A DNA stretch of 64,000 nucleotides from JBCLLP01 sp039738635 (lineage in GTDB: Bacteria > Patescibacteriota > Saccharimonadia > CAILAD01 > BJGX01), in NCBI GenBank assembly GCA_039738635.1, contig JBCLLN010000002.1, positions 1-64,000 on the forward strand, read 5' to 3'. The number at the start of each line of letters is the position of its first letter. Positions within the stretch are counted from its first letter, which is position 1. The notes under the pieces were generated by a model. It saw only the letters and a list, made by a program, of their open reading frames with translations. It made no database searches and had not been told where the DNA came from. The translations under genes were made by a program, and so were the position numbers. Below, piece after piece: positions 50,886-59,110 of this stretch.

Positions 50886-52199
50886 TTAGTTGTCTTTGCT
50901 GTCGTCTTGCGAGTCTTTCTTTGTTGGTTTTTTAATTTTTTTATCGGCTAGCTTGCTGCTTGGTTTGGCTGGCTTGGTGAGTTTTGGTTTAGCTTTTGGG
51001 CTGGGTGTCGCTAGGCTAGGTTTGATATCGGTTTGCGGTGCTTCGGTGGTATCATCGGTTGCGGACTGTACATCACTTGCTGCAATTAACGAATCTTCTA
51101 TATCCCCTGTCCGTTTTGGTTTTTGACTGGGAGTACCCTCTATTTCTTTAGCCGTTTGCTCTATTCCAGAATCGTCCGATCCATCTATATCTACATTCCA
51201 CCCGGTAAGCTTGGCTGCTAGACGAACATTTTGCCCGGCCTTGCCAATTGCTAGGCTAAGCTGATCTTCAGGAACTTTGACTACGGCTTTTTTGGTTGCT
51301 TCATCTAGTTTGACACTAATAACTTTGGTTGGGGAGAGAGCATTGGCAATGTACTCTGAGGGATTATCACTATAGGCGATGATATCAATCTTTTCCTCGC
51401 CTAATTCTCCCATTACAGCCTGCACTCTGGTGCCTCGGCCACCTACAAAAGTTCCTACTGCATCAACGCCCTGGGCATTTGATTTAACAGAGATTTTGGT
51501 GCGAGCACCTGCTTCTCGGGCGATTCCAGCAATCTCTACTGTGCCATTTTCAATTTCTGGTACTTCCAGCTCAAAGAGTCTACTAACCATATCTGGATGG
51601 GTTCGGCTAACTACAATTTGTGGTCCCCTATTAGTTTGCTCGACTCTTACCACGAAGACCTTAATACGCTGGCCAGGATAGTATTTTTCGTTTGGTATTT
51701 GGTCATTAGGGAACATTACGCCAGTTGCCTTACCAAGATCAATATAGGCGTTACCGTTCTCAAACTGCTGTACGGTGGCATTGATTATTAATCCTTCCTT
51801 ATCGCTAAATTCAGTAAATACCACATCCCTCTCGGCTTCCCTAATACGCTGAACTATTACCTGCTTCGCGGTCTGGGCAGCTACTCGTCCAAACTCCTTG
51901 TTGGCTTCTTTGATTTCAACCATTTCACCAAGCTTGGCAGTTTTATTAGTTTTCTTAGCATCCTGAAGGGTTATTTGAGTCATAGCATCCTTAACATCCC
52001 CAACCACTTCTTTGGTTACAAACACAGTAGCCTCCCCCGTATTTGGGTTAAGCTCAGCGCGTACCTCTTGCTCCTTGTCGCCAAAGTCCTTTTTGAAGGC
52101 TGCCACAATGGAAGCAGAGATAGCCTCTAGTACCATATCTTTAGATATTCCTTTTTCTTCACATATTTGTTCTATTGCTGATAAAAATTGATTTTGCAC
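50886..52199 (-). CDS. nusA: Transcription factor NusA
   Basis: A 437-residue NusA, which controls pausing and termination. The N-terminal polymerase-binding domain (about 1-125) is followed by an S1 domain (about 133-198) and two KH domains (about 200-340) with EKIDIIAYSDNPSEYIANAL and LSLAIGKAGQNVRLAAKLTG. After residue 345 there is a low-complexity Ser/Asp/Thr then Lys/Pro-rich tail in place of the acidic repeats of enterobacteria. The start is GTG, with AGGAG 5 nt upstream. It lies directly upstream of clpC in the same direction. Confidence 0.94.
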   Translation of the reverse strand: MQNQFLSAIEQICEEKGISKDMVLEAISASIVAAFKKDFGDKEQEVRAELNPNTGEATVFVTKEVVGDVKDAMTQITLQDAKKTNKTAKLGEMVEIKEANKEFGRVAAQTAKQVIVQRIREAERDVVFTEFSDKEGLIINATVQQFENGNAYIDLGKATGVMFPNDQIPNEKYYPGQRIKVFVVRVEQTNRGPQIVVSRTHPDMVSRLFELEVPEIENGTVEIAGIAREAGARTKISVKSNAQGVDAVGTFVGGRGTRVQAVMGELGEEKIDIIAYSDNPSEYIANALSPTKVISVKLDEATKKAVVKVPEDQLSLAIGKAGQNVRLAAKLTGWNVDIDGSDDSGIEQTAKEIEGTPSQKPKRTGDIEDSLIAASDVQSATDDTTEAPQTDIKPSLATPSPKAKPKLTKPAKPSSKLADKKIKKPTKKDSQDDSKDN

Positions 52200-52248
52200 A
52201 TCGTCTCCTATTTGATTGTTATTAAATTGTCACCTGAAAGCTTTGAAG

Positions 52249-52275
52249 AAAAAAAGCCGCTACAACTGTTGCGAC
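52249..52275 (-). terminator. Terminator after yraN
   Basis: GTCGC and GCGGC arms with a 10-nt loop, then TTTTTTT on the minus strand. It ends the rnhB-yraN transcript before nusA. Confidence 0.6.
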
Positions 52276-52356
52276 CGTCTTGCTGACATTCTTTTTTATA
52301 CACTATGAATACTATTTTAGCCTCTTTGGCACTGCTATGTCAAGAGTACTAGGCTA

Positions 52357-52704
52357 TTATACTGCGTTTTGGATATGCTCAATAGCTCCCTGCTGGTCAA
52401 TTGCGATAACATCTATTCTGGGTTGCAAAAGGTCATATTTATCACTCTCCCCTAACCAATACTGAAAGGAGTTCCGCAAGCGTCTCTTTTTATTGGCAGT
52501 AATAGCCTCTAGCCCCCCGCCATAATGGCTGTTTTTGCGATATTTAACCTCTACTAAGCAAATATAATCATCATTATGGGCGATAATATCTATTTCGCTA
52601 TAGCGGTTTCTGATATTACGACCCACTATTGTGTAGCCATTATCGGTCAGGTATTGAGCTGACAAATCCTCGGCCATATTGCCTACTAGGGTAGTGTTTT
52701 TCAT
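52357..52704 (-). CDS. yraN: UPF0102 (YraN) family nuclease-like protein
   Basis: A 115-residue protein of the UPF0102 family, with a restriction-endonuclease-like fold: GNMAEDLSAQYLTDNGYTIV (about 8-27), NRYSEIDIIAHNDDYICLVE and VKYRKNSHYG contain the E-x-D and E-x-K catalytic pattern. The start at 52704 overlaps the rnhB TGA as ATGA. It is usually next to rnhB in bacteria, as here; its in vivo role is not settled. Confidence 0.9.
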   Translation of the reverse strand: MKNTTLVGNMAEDLSAQYLTDNGYTIVGRNIRNRYSEIDIIAHNDDYICLVEVKYRKNSHYGGGLEAITANKKRRLRNSFQYWLGESDKYDLLQPRIDVIAIDQQGAIEHIQNAV

Positions 52705-53303
52705 AAATAATTCCCGCAAAAGCTCTGGCGGTGGAGGCTCGAGAGGCCATTTTGCCGGATTGAGCTAATATGCGTTTTGGTGCCATAGCCAACATTGGTG
52801 CCAAAGCTATAATCTGGATATTGGCGAGCTTGCTTAATCATATAATTATCGCGAGCGACTTTGGCAATAATACTGGCCGCTGCCACACAAGAGACCTGCT
52901 GATCGGCTTTTGCGAGAGTCTGAGCCACGCCATACTCACTAAGGTAGTCATAATTTCCATCAATTATTAGTAGGCTAAACTCTGAGTTCATAGCTTCTAG
53001 CGCCCTCAGGTAGGCCAGCCTAACTGACTCGGTCAAGCCTACAGTATCTATCTCGGCATTACTAACCCACCCTAGCCCACTGGCTAGGGCTTTTTTGATA
53101 ATAAACTCGCTTAATATCTGCCGAGAGGTGCTATTTAAGAGCTTTGAATCCCGCAGTGGCTTACGCCAACCGGCTGGTAAGATTACAGAGGCAGCGACAA
53201 GTGGGCCAGCTAGGCTACCCCTGCCCACCTCGTCAATACCACATACAAGCATACGCCCGTTAGCGCGGATGGTATTCTCTAATTTGGTTGATGCATAAAT
53301 CAT
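52701..53303 (-). CDS. rnhB: Ribonuclease HII
   Basis: A 200-residue RNase HII that removes ribonucleotides from DNA. Catalytic acidic residues are in CGIDEVGRGSLAGPLVAASV (Asp24, Glu25), LLIIDGNYDY and ADQQVSCVAAASIIAKVARD. The C-terminal GYGTKTHISSIRQNGLSSLH matches the family. TATAAT lies at 53322-53327, 18 nt upstream of the ATG. yraN follows by translational coupling. Confidence 0.95.
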   Translation of the reverse strand: MIYASTKLENTIRANGRMLVCGIDEVGRGSLAGPLVAASVILPAGWRKPLRDSKLLNSTSRQILSEFIIKKALASGLGWVSNAEIDTVGLTESVRLAYLRALEAMNSEFSLLIIDGNYDYLSEYGVAQTLAKADQQVSCVAAASIIAKVARDNYMIKQARQYPDYSFGTNVGYGTKTHISSIRQNGLSSLHRQSFCGNYL

Positions 53304-53321
53304 ATTGTTCTCTAATAAGAG

Positions 53322-53327
53322 ATTATA
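53322..53327 (-). promoter_or_regulatory. -10 box of rnhB
   Basis: TATAAT on the minus strand 18 nt before the ATG; no convincing -35 box. Confidence 0.4.
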
Positions 53328-53409
53328 CTGGACTTATATGAAAATAGGGCTATTGTAGCGCACCTAAAACTCTCAAAAGCCTATCGGCAGGACAGACACC
53401 ATTATATCT

Positions 53410-53429
53410 AAAAAGGATGCTAGCCATCC
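53410..53429 (-). terminator. Terminator of the adhesin-cupredoxin-GH16 operon
   Basis: GGATG and CATCC arms with a GCTAG loop, then TTTTT on the minus strand, 57 bp past the GH16 stop codon. Confidence 0.7.
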
Positions 53430-53485
53430 AGCCATTAAGGATATTGAGCCTATCCAGGAGCTAATGGTATGAATGGGCTAATATT

Positions 53486-54592
53486 TTATCGTGTCCAGAT
53501 GCGGACATAATCAAATTCAACGGTGCTGGGCAGGGTGTTATCTAGGCTGCTTGGTTTAATATCATTTTGAAGCATGATGAATTGCCCGGTGTTTTTGTAG
53601 CAAGTCTCGTACGGTGAGCCAAGTTGCACTCCGTTGTAATAATAGGTCAAAAGTGCCGAATCCGGTGTGTTGGGTGTTGCCGAACAGTCTCTTGATCTTC
53701 TTTCTAAACTAGCACCAAAGGTATGCCAACCGCTAGTTTGCCCAATGTTGCCTATGGGTTTCTTCCATTCGTCATTATCTTTGGCTCGTCCGGCGTGTAC
53801 ATTTGCTGCTGCGAATCCTTCCAAACATTCCATTACATCGTTTTCCAGGAACATCGGCCACTCCGCACCACCAGTATGTACCCCATTGGTCCAGATACCC
53901 GCCCAGTTTGCGCAACCTATGGTGCCATTTGCTGGGGGCATATACATCTTTGTCTCAACATAGAAAGAACCTGTTATTACTTTGTCAGCATGTGTACTTG
54001 CGTACCCTGACGCATGAGTATATGTGATGCCATTGGTAGCTGTGCAACTTCGCAGGTCAAGGGTAAGCTTAAGTGTTCCGCCGTTCACCTTTGTTTGTGC
54101 CGGATCTTCACAGTTTGTCATACTACTATTGCTTGCTTTTGTTATAGCCGTATCAGTCCCACCAAGATAATTTGGCCGCCATTTAGTAAGGTCGAGCGAG
54201 GTGCCACCAAATTCATCCCACCAATCAAAATTCCATGTTCCGCTTGGGCCATTTAAAAGACCGTATCGACAGGGCGTTTGGGGGCTAGTAGGAACAGAAC
54301 CATCTGGCGCTGTTGTCGGTTTACAATCGCCCGATGGTGGCGCAGTGGTACCAAAAGCTATGGCTTTACCGCCAGAGGCAGTAGTATCATCTATTCTAGT
54401 AGCTGGAGATTGGACATTAGAAGCTGTACTTTCTGGCTCTATACTAAAAGATGGGGTGGCTGCTCTGCTTATGAATAAAAAGAGCATACCAAACAGCATA
54501 AATAATCCGACAGAAACTAATATCATCTGCTTATTTTTGGCTAATTTGCTACTCAAGTTAAGCTTGGTTAGTTTGCTACTCAAGTTAAGCAT
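53486..54592 (-). CDS. Membrane-anchored GH16 family glycoside hydrolase 1
   Basis: A 368-residue exported enzyme. A membrane anchor (about 22-40) is followed by ISRAATPSFSIEPE and an ASGGKAIAFG stub shared by six proteins in the window. The GH16 domain (about 118-368) begins FDWWDEFGGTSLDLTKW and has the catalytic ENDVME (Glu250, Asp252, Glu255), the ExDxxE signature of GH16 beta-glucanases and related galactanases. The N-terminal cytoplasmic part is a different sequence from the other four enzymes at this end (tandem LNLSSKL). It is third in an operon after the adhesin and cupredoxin genes. Confidence 0.85.
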   Translation of the reverse strand: MLNLSSKLTKLNLSSKLAKNKQMILVSVGLFMLFGMLFLFISRAATPSFSIEPESTASNVQSPATRIDDTTASGGKAIAFGTTAPPSGDCKPTTAPDGSVPTSPQTPCRYGLLNGPSGTWNFDWWDEFGGTSLDLTKWRPNYLGGTDTAITKASNSSMTNCEDPAQTKVNGGTLKLTLDLRSCTATNGITYTHASGYASTHADKVITGSFYVETKMYMPPANGTIGCANWAGIWTNGVHTGGAEWPMFLENDVMECLEGFAAANVHAGRAKDNDEWKKPIGNIGQTSGWHTFGASLERRSRDCSATPNTPDSALLTYYYNGVQLGSPYETCYKNTGQFIMLQNDIKPSSLDNTLPSTVEFDYVRIWTR

Positions 54593-54606
54593 CTCCTACA
54601 CTTCCA

Positions 54607-55098
54607 TTATTCGACTATGACTGTTCCGCCTGCTTTACTGGGGTTTTGCTCGTCATGGTAAGTGTATGTGCCGGCCTTGTCAAAAGTAAAACCAAAAGTG
54701 TCATTCTGGTTGAGGATAACAGTGGAGTCAAAGTCTGGTATAGAGTCATTTTTTGGGTATGGGTCAGCGGCTACTTGGTGGGGTTTGCCGTCGGTATTGG
54801 TCCAAGTGATTTGGGTTCCGGCCTTAACCTGTATGGTGGCTGGCACGAACCCATTAGCAGTAATCTGAACATTGGCCACTTTTTGGGCTTCAACTACAGA
54901 GTTCGCGTTGTTATTAGTCGAAGACTTTTTACTGTTGTTCATTGATACAAACAGCGTCACAACCACAATCAAAACCAAAACTACCAAAGCTACAACAGCG
55001 ATTATCATTATACGCTTGTTAGGTCGTGGAGCTTTAACTGCTACGCTTAGCTTGGGAGCCTCTTGTGGTGTTTGTTGTTTGATTTGATCCTCATTCAT
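54607..55098 (-). CDS. Membrane-anchored cupredoxin-like protein
   Basis: A 163-residue protein: cytoplasmic tail, membrane helix (about 31-50), Ser/Asn-rich linker and a plastocyanin/azurin-like beta-sandwich (about 72-163). GFVPATIQVKAGTQITWTNT and KPHQVAADPYP keep the first His ligand, but the loop near the end reads YTYHDEQNPSKAGGTV: the usual Cys, second His and Met ligands appear as Asp, Asn and Lys. A normal type 1 copper site is therefore unlikely. A GAGGAG Shine-Dalgarno precedes it. It lies between the adhesin and GH16 genes in one operon. Confidence 0.75.
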   Translation of the reverse strand: MNEDQIKQQTPQEAPKLSVAVKAPRPNKRIMIIAVVALVVLVLIVVVTLFVSMNNSKKSSTNNNANSVVEAQKVANVQITANGFVPATIQVKAGTQITWTNTDGKPHQVAADPYPKNDSIPDFDSTVILNQNDTFGFTFDKAGTYTYHDEQNPSKAGGTVIVE

Positions 55099-55119
55099 TG
55101 TCTTCTATTCTACTCCTCT

Positions 55120-57375
55120 CTAATTTGCTATAAGATTTATGTTCTTAGTTAGTGTTGAGTCAGCCGTGATTGTAGCGTCGCTGTACAATGTATTGTGGCC
55201 TCTTCTTCTGTACTTTATAGAGTATGTTCCGACTGGTATGCCAGTCAATGTGTATTGTCCGTTTCCACCTGTTCTTACACTGTGCCTACTGCCATTATAG
55301 TAAACCGATACATAAACCATGCCCAGTGGCGCATTACTTTTCGAGCTAGTCACGATTCCAGTTACTGTGCCTGTTGTGGATGGTGGCGTTTGGGTGGTGG
55401 CGTTAGCGGTGTTAGACGGTGGGCTGGAGCCAATGCTGTTAGTGGCTTTTACGTAGTAGTAGTAAGTGGTAGCAGAGTTTAGGCCAGTGTTCCCAAAGGA
55501 AGTAGTGCTACCGGTGACAGAAATTATCTTGGTGTAGGTAGAGGTGTCAGTGGTGGTACCACGATAGATATCATAGGCAGAAGGGTTGCCGCTACTGGCA
55601 TCCCAGCGCAGGTCAATCTGGTTGGCTGATGTGGCCCCAGCTGTAAGACTGGTTGGTGCAAATGGGGCTGTTGGCGCAGCGGGGGTGGTAGCAGCCAAGG
55701 TAGCAGGAGTTAAACTATAGTTGTTAGCATTATCAATAGCATAGAGCTGATAGCTGTAGGTAGTTGAAGGAAGAATAGGAACCTCAATTGTACCGGTATC
55801 GGAAAAGCTTATGGCGTCAGGGCCCAGGAATGGTAACGATACGCCGTTACGCACCAACAAGTAGTTTTTGATGCCACTAGCGTCCGTAGAAGCGTCCCAA
55901 CTTAAGTCTACTCTGTTGTAGGCGGTTGCTGTGGTTCTAAAGTTTTCTGGAACCGTCGGTGGTGTTGTTTCACCATTTTGGACGGTCACTGTATTGGTAT
56001 CGCGAAGTGATGGGTTGTTAGCAGCGTCGAAAGACTCTGCAGCTATGGTGTGGGTTCCGTTAGGCGTATTAACAGTATTTGTGTTCCAGCTAAAGGTGTA
56101 AGGTTCGGTAGTGTCTTCATGTCTTAGAACTCCGTCAACAAAGAATTGAACTCTAGTAACCCCAATGTCATCGTCAGCCGTAGCCGTGACGGTTACGGTG
56201 CCGCTTACTGTCTCTCCGTCAGCTGGGCTATCAACGCTAACTGTTGGCACAGTGGTGTCAGGAACCGTAATGCTTACGGGGGGAGCCGATGGGTCAGACG
56301 CATTGCCAGCTCCGTCTTTGGCGATAACATAGTAGCTATAGGTTTGCCCAACGACTAGAGGGGCGTCTGTAGTTGATGTTGGCACTGGTGTTCCTGTGAC
56401 AGTTTTCAGGAATGTGCCTCCTCTGTAAATATCGTATCCAGTTACGCCACCACTATCAGTGCTGGCTGTCCAGGTTAGGTTGGCTTGTGGAGTTACTGTA
56501 CCACTAGCCATTACAACTCTAAGATTAGTTGGCTGGGTTGGCTTAGTTGTATCGCTGTTAGCCACAGTGACCTCCACCGGCAGGCTGATCTTTTCGTTAC
56601 CATGTTGGTCATAAGCTTTAGCCGTAAGTGAGTAGCGCCCGTTTGGAACCGGATTTGTAACCGAAAGGGTGTCCCAAAGTACTGAATATGTATTCGCGAC
56701 ATCGGGCGTGGTAGCGGGCGTGATATCGGTGCCAATCAGGTCGGCTCCCCTGAAAAAGTCAACTCTACTTATACCAAAGTTATCGGTTGCAATAGCGCTA
56801 ACGCGAACCGTTGCTCCGTTAACTATAGCGTTAGGAGCTGGGGCATTTAGCGTAACAACGGGAGGTGTAATTTCCGTACAATTGTCACCAGTTCCCCTAG
56901 GACTACAGATAGCAGAGGTTTTCATTAATAAGACACGGTCAACCTTAACTCCTGGCTCGGTGCCATACATCTTGACGGTGTGAGTACCAGCAGCCAACAC
57001 CACATCTATTTTGGTGTTAGTGTTAGTGGCGCCGTTTTTGTAGTCAACCCAAGTCCAAGTGTTTGGAGCTATAGTAGCCGAGTCTCCAACTTTAATACCA
57101 CAGTTGTTATCGCCAATATCAAGAGTAAAGGAGTTGCTAATAGTATCAGGAGCCATAATACGGGCAGTTACCCGATAAGTACCGGCTTGATCTGCGTTAA
57201 GGGTGATAGTAGGTGCCGTAACCGTTCCGTAAGGCGCGCTAGGCGCCGCACAAGCCGCATTTGCTCTCTCTGGTGAGGCTACTACCATACTAAGCCCAGC
57301 AAGCAGGACAGCTGACGCCAAAATTAAACTAAAATTTCGGTTTATGGCTTTTGTCATTGTTTTAAGCTTATGCAT
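55120..57375 (-). CDS. Secreted multi-domain adhesin (CBM-like, Ig-like, FN3, CarboxypepD-reg)
   Basis: A 751-residue protein with a signal peptide (about 1-40, ending SPERANAA). In order: a CBM6/35-like domain (about 45-150, GTYRVTARIMAP), an Ig-like domain (about 167-270), an FN3 domain (about 275-370), a second Ig-like domain (about 373-465), two FN3 domains (about 468-660) and a carboxypeptidase-regulatory-like beta-sandwich at the C-terminus (about 670-751). No catalytic domain or sorting signal is visible. It probably binds glycans or host surfaces. It has a promoter in a duplicated leader and heads an operon with the cupredoxin and GH16 genes. Confidence 0.8.
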   Translation of the reverse strand: MHKLKTMTKAINRNFSLILASAVLLAGLSMVVASPERANAACAAPSAPYGTVTAPTITLNADQAGTYRVTARIMAPDTISNSFTLDIGDNNCGIKVGDSATIAPNTWTWVDYKNGATNTNTKIDVVLAAGTHTVKMYGTEPGVKVDRVLLMKTSAICSPRGTGDNCTEITPPVVTLNAPAPNAIVNGATVRVSAIATDNFGISRVDFFRGADLIGTDITPATTPDVANTYSVLWDTLSVTNPVPNGRYSLTAKAYDQHGNEKISLPVEVTVANSDTTKPTQPTNLRVVMASGTVTPQANLTWTASTDSGGVTGYDIYRGGTFLKTVTGTPVPTSTTDAPLVVGQTYSYYVIAKDGAGNASDPSAPPVSITVPDTTVPTVSVDSPADGETVSGTVTVTATADDDIGVTRVQFFVDGVLRHEDTTEPYTFSWNTNTVNTPNGTHTIAAESFDAANNPSLRDTNTVTVQNGETTPPTVPENFRTTATAYNRVDLSWDASTDASGIKNYLLVRNGVSLPFLGPDAISFSDTGTIEVPILPSTTYSYQLYAIDNANNYSLTPATLAATTPAAPTAPFAPTSLTAGATSANQIDLRWDASSGNPSAYDIYRGTTTDTSTYTKIISVTGSTTSFGNTGLNSATTYYYYVKATNSIGSSPPSNTANATTQTPPSTTGTVTGIVTSSKSNAPLGMVYVSVYYNGSRHSVRTGGNGQYTLTGIPVGTYSIKYRRRGHNTLYSDATITADSTLTKNINLIAN

Positions 57376-57462
57376 TTTCGTTAACTCCTATATTACTACT
57401 GTTTCTACTATTGTCAATAAAATTTGCGTAATTAATTGTCATTATGGTTGCCATACCTTTAC
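57364..57462 (-). repeat. 99-bp tandem-duplicated gene junction, copy 1
   Basis: It matches 57542-57640 with few differences. It holds the last six codons of a GH16-type gene out of context, a promoter (TTGACA, 16-bp spacer, TAATAT at 57390-57417), AGGAG and the start codon of the adhesin gene. Confidence 0.85.
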
Positions 57463-57553
57463 AACCCAATCCGGTCACAAGCAGAGTGAGTGCAATTACC
57501 ATTGTTACGGGTTGTTTTATGAAATTTTTGACTGTTGTTCTAAGCTTATGCAT
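57368..57553 (-). pseudogene. Collapsed remnant of an exported-protein gene
   Basis: A 61-codon frame: a signal-peptide-like start (MHKLRTTVKNFIKQPVTMVI, hydrophobic to about 30) joined after GLGCKG to the duplicated 3' end of a GH16-type gene in the wrong frame, then running over the adhesin start codon. It looks like the first 31 codons plus the last six codons of a gene whose middle was deleted. It has its own promoter copy and Shine-Dalgarno, so a short peptide could still be made. Confidence 0.6.
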
Positions 57554-57640
57554 TTTGATTAACTCCTATATTACTACTATTTCTACTACTGTCAATAAAA
57601 TTTGCGTAATTAATTGTCATTATGGTTGCCATACCTTTAC
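57542..57640 (-). repeat. 99-bp tandem-duplicated gene junction, copy 2
   Basis: Starts in the last six codons of the GH16-2 gene and runs through the same promoter (57568-57595) and AGGAG to the start of the 61-codon remnant. The period between copies is 178 bp. Confidence 0.85.
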
Positions 57641-58750
57641 ATAATCAATTTCCATAGTTCCAGGCAAATCCGCGTTTAGGTTACCGTCACAATATGATGC
57701 ACCATCACTACATTCCCTACCTGTATACCCGTGCCATGCAGGACCCGCGCCTCCCATGGCTAAATTCATGTGGATACTGTGCTCATAGCCAAGTGCTGTT
57801 AACTCCTCTGTTGTAGTTGCTGTATGCTCGCGAACAAGCACTCCATCTATAAACCACTGCAATTTGTTAGCGGTCCAGTTAAATCCGTAAGTGTGCCAAT
57901 TATTAGTGCCCCCAGCTACAAGTGGGTTGGGTGGCTTGATATTAAGCGGACAAGTAGAAGACGGCGGATTGTTCACGCAGTGTCCTCTGGCCCCGATATT
58001 ACCGCCAGTTTTATGAAAGTTACTTTCAACTTTGTCGGGCCAAGCACCGAGTTGCTCAAATATGTCAAACTCACCGTAAGCTGGCCAACTAGGGCTCGAA
58101 CCGTCACCTGCGCCAACCAGCCAGTAGGCTCCCCAATACAAATTTCCCAGTGGTAATTTAACTCGTGCCTCCGTATAGCCATGCCGATATTTGTACTTAA
58201 GATCTCCGCCCTGTTTCCTTGTGGTTACCATACCGGATGTAAAATAATAAGTATTGTTACCGGTATCAGGGTTTAAGCTTCCACAGCTGACAGTTTGGCG
58301 CTTGCCAACCATCTTGAGTGTTCCGCCGGAAACAGTAGTATTAGCAGCCATATAACACTGATCTTCGTTATTACCACCACCATAGTTACTATTATTTTGA
58401 ACATTCCACCTGGCAGTACTTACGGCTGAACCATCAAAATTTTCATCAAATTTATTCTGCCAAACAGCTCCGCCAGTAACTATTGAGGGAGGCTGGCCTG
58501 ATGGTGGAGTTACCTCTGCCCCAAACGCTATGGCTTTGCCGCCAGAGGCATTAGCATCATCTATTATAATAGCTGGCGATTGGATGTTAGAAGCTGTACT
58601 TTCTGGCTCTATACTAAAAGATGGGGTGGCGGCTCTGCTAATGAATAGAATGGTGGCACCTATTAGAGTGAAGATTGCTATAAATATAACAAAGCCATGT
58701 TTGGATTGGGCAAAGCCCTTAATTTTCTTCATAATTTTGTTCTTTTTCAC
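57620..58750 (-). CDS. Membrane-anchored GH16 family glycoside hydrolase 2
   Basis: A 376-residue exported enzyme. The start chosen is the GTG at 58750 (read as Met, KKNKIMKKIKG), because the frame upstream to 58789 is occupied by the promoter (-10 at 58761-58766). A membrane anchor (about 20-37), ISRAATPSFSIEPE and an ASGGKAIAFG stub precede the GH16 domain, with catalytic EFDIFE (Glu227, Asp229, Glu232) in PAYGEFDIFEQLG. The layout resembles laminarinase-type enzymes. A fragment of a close relative lies at 60657. Expression probably follows the shared cassette promoter. Confidence 0.85.
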   Translation of the reverse strand: MKKNKIMKKIKGFAQSKHGFVIFIAIFTLIGATILFISRAATPSFSIEPESTASNIQSPAIIIDDANASGGKAIAFGAEVTPPSGQPPSIVTGGAVWQNKFDENFDGSAVSTARWNVQNNSNYGGGNNEDQCYMAANTTVSGGTLKMVGKRQTVSCGSLNPDTGNNTYYFTSGMVTTRKQGGDLKYKYRHGYTEARVKLPLGNLYWGAYWLVGAGDGSSPSWPAYGEFDIFEQLGAWPDKVESNFHKTGGNIGARGHCVNNPPSSTCPLNIKPPNPLVAGGTNNWHTYGFNWTANKLQWFIDGVLVREHTATTTEELTALGYEHSIHMNLAMGGAGPAWHGYTGRECSDGASYCDGNLNADLPGTMEIDYVKVWQP

Positions 58751-58760
58751 CTTAATCACA

Positions 58761-58824
58761 ACTATACTCTCATAAAACACTAAGCACAACCAGCATTGGT
58801 TATGGGCTATTGTTGAGTATGGTA
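58761..58824 (-). promoter_or_regulatory. Cassette promoter and upstream block, copy 1 (GH16-2)
   Basis: TTGTGC (58889 side: 58789-58784) and TATAGT (58766-58761) with a 17-bp spacer; the leader before GTG is only a few nt. Upstream, 58801-58824 is a 24-bp block kept in all four cassettes, a candidate operator. Confidence 0.7.
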
Positions 58825-58894
58825 AGCCCGTCTATAGTAGATTTCCTACCTAAAAACAACCCCCATAGCTTACGCCGCTAGCCTAAACAAAAGT

Positions 58895-59005
58895 TCAGAC
58901 AAGGTGTTCGCAGAAAAGGGAGCTTGATACTCCGACCAAAGCAAAAGCTAATACAGACAGTGCAATACTTCGTTGGTTTTTTGTTTTGTCTTTAAAAATA
59001 GTCAT
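58895..59005 (-). pseudogene. Signal-peptide stub, remnant of an exported protein
   Basis: A 36-codon frame: MTIFKDKTKNQRSIALSV, then a hydrophobic stretch LAFALVGVSSSLF and a stop. It reads like a signal peptide with nothing behind it. No Shine-Dalgarno is visible. The rest of 58825-59110 shows no gene. It could be a short peptide gene, but a decayed gene is more likely. Confidence 0.4.
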
Positions 59006-59110
59006 TTTATTATCAACACCATTCTTACCAAATATTATCGTTAATTATAATGCCTAGTTTTTATTAAGGCAATTGTTAAACAAATTATTTTGAGAAAGTG
59101 GCTAATTGTT

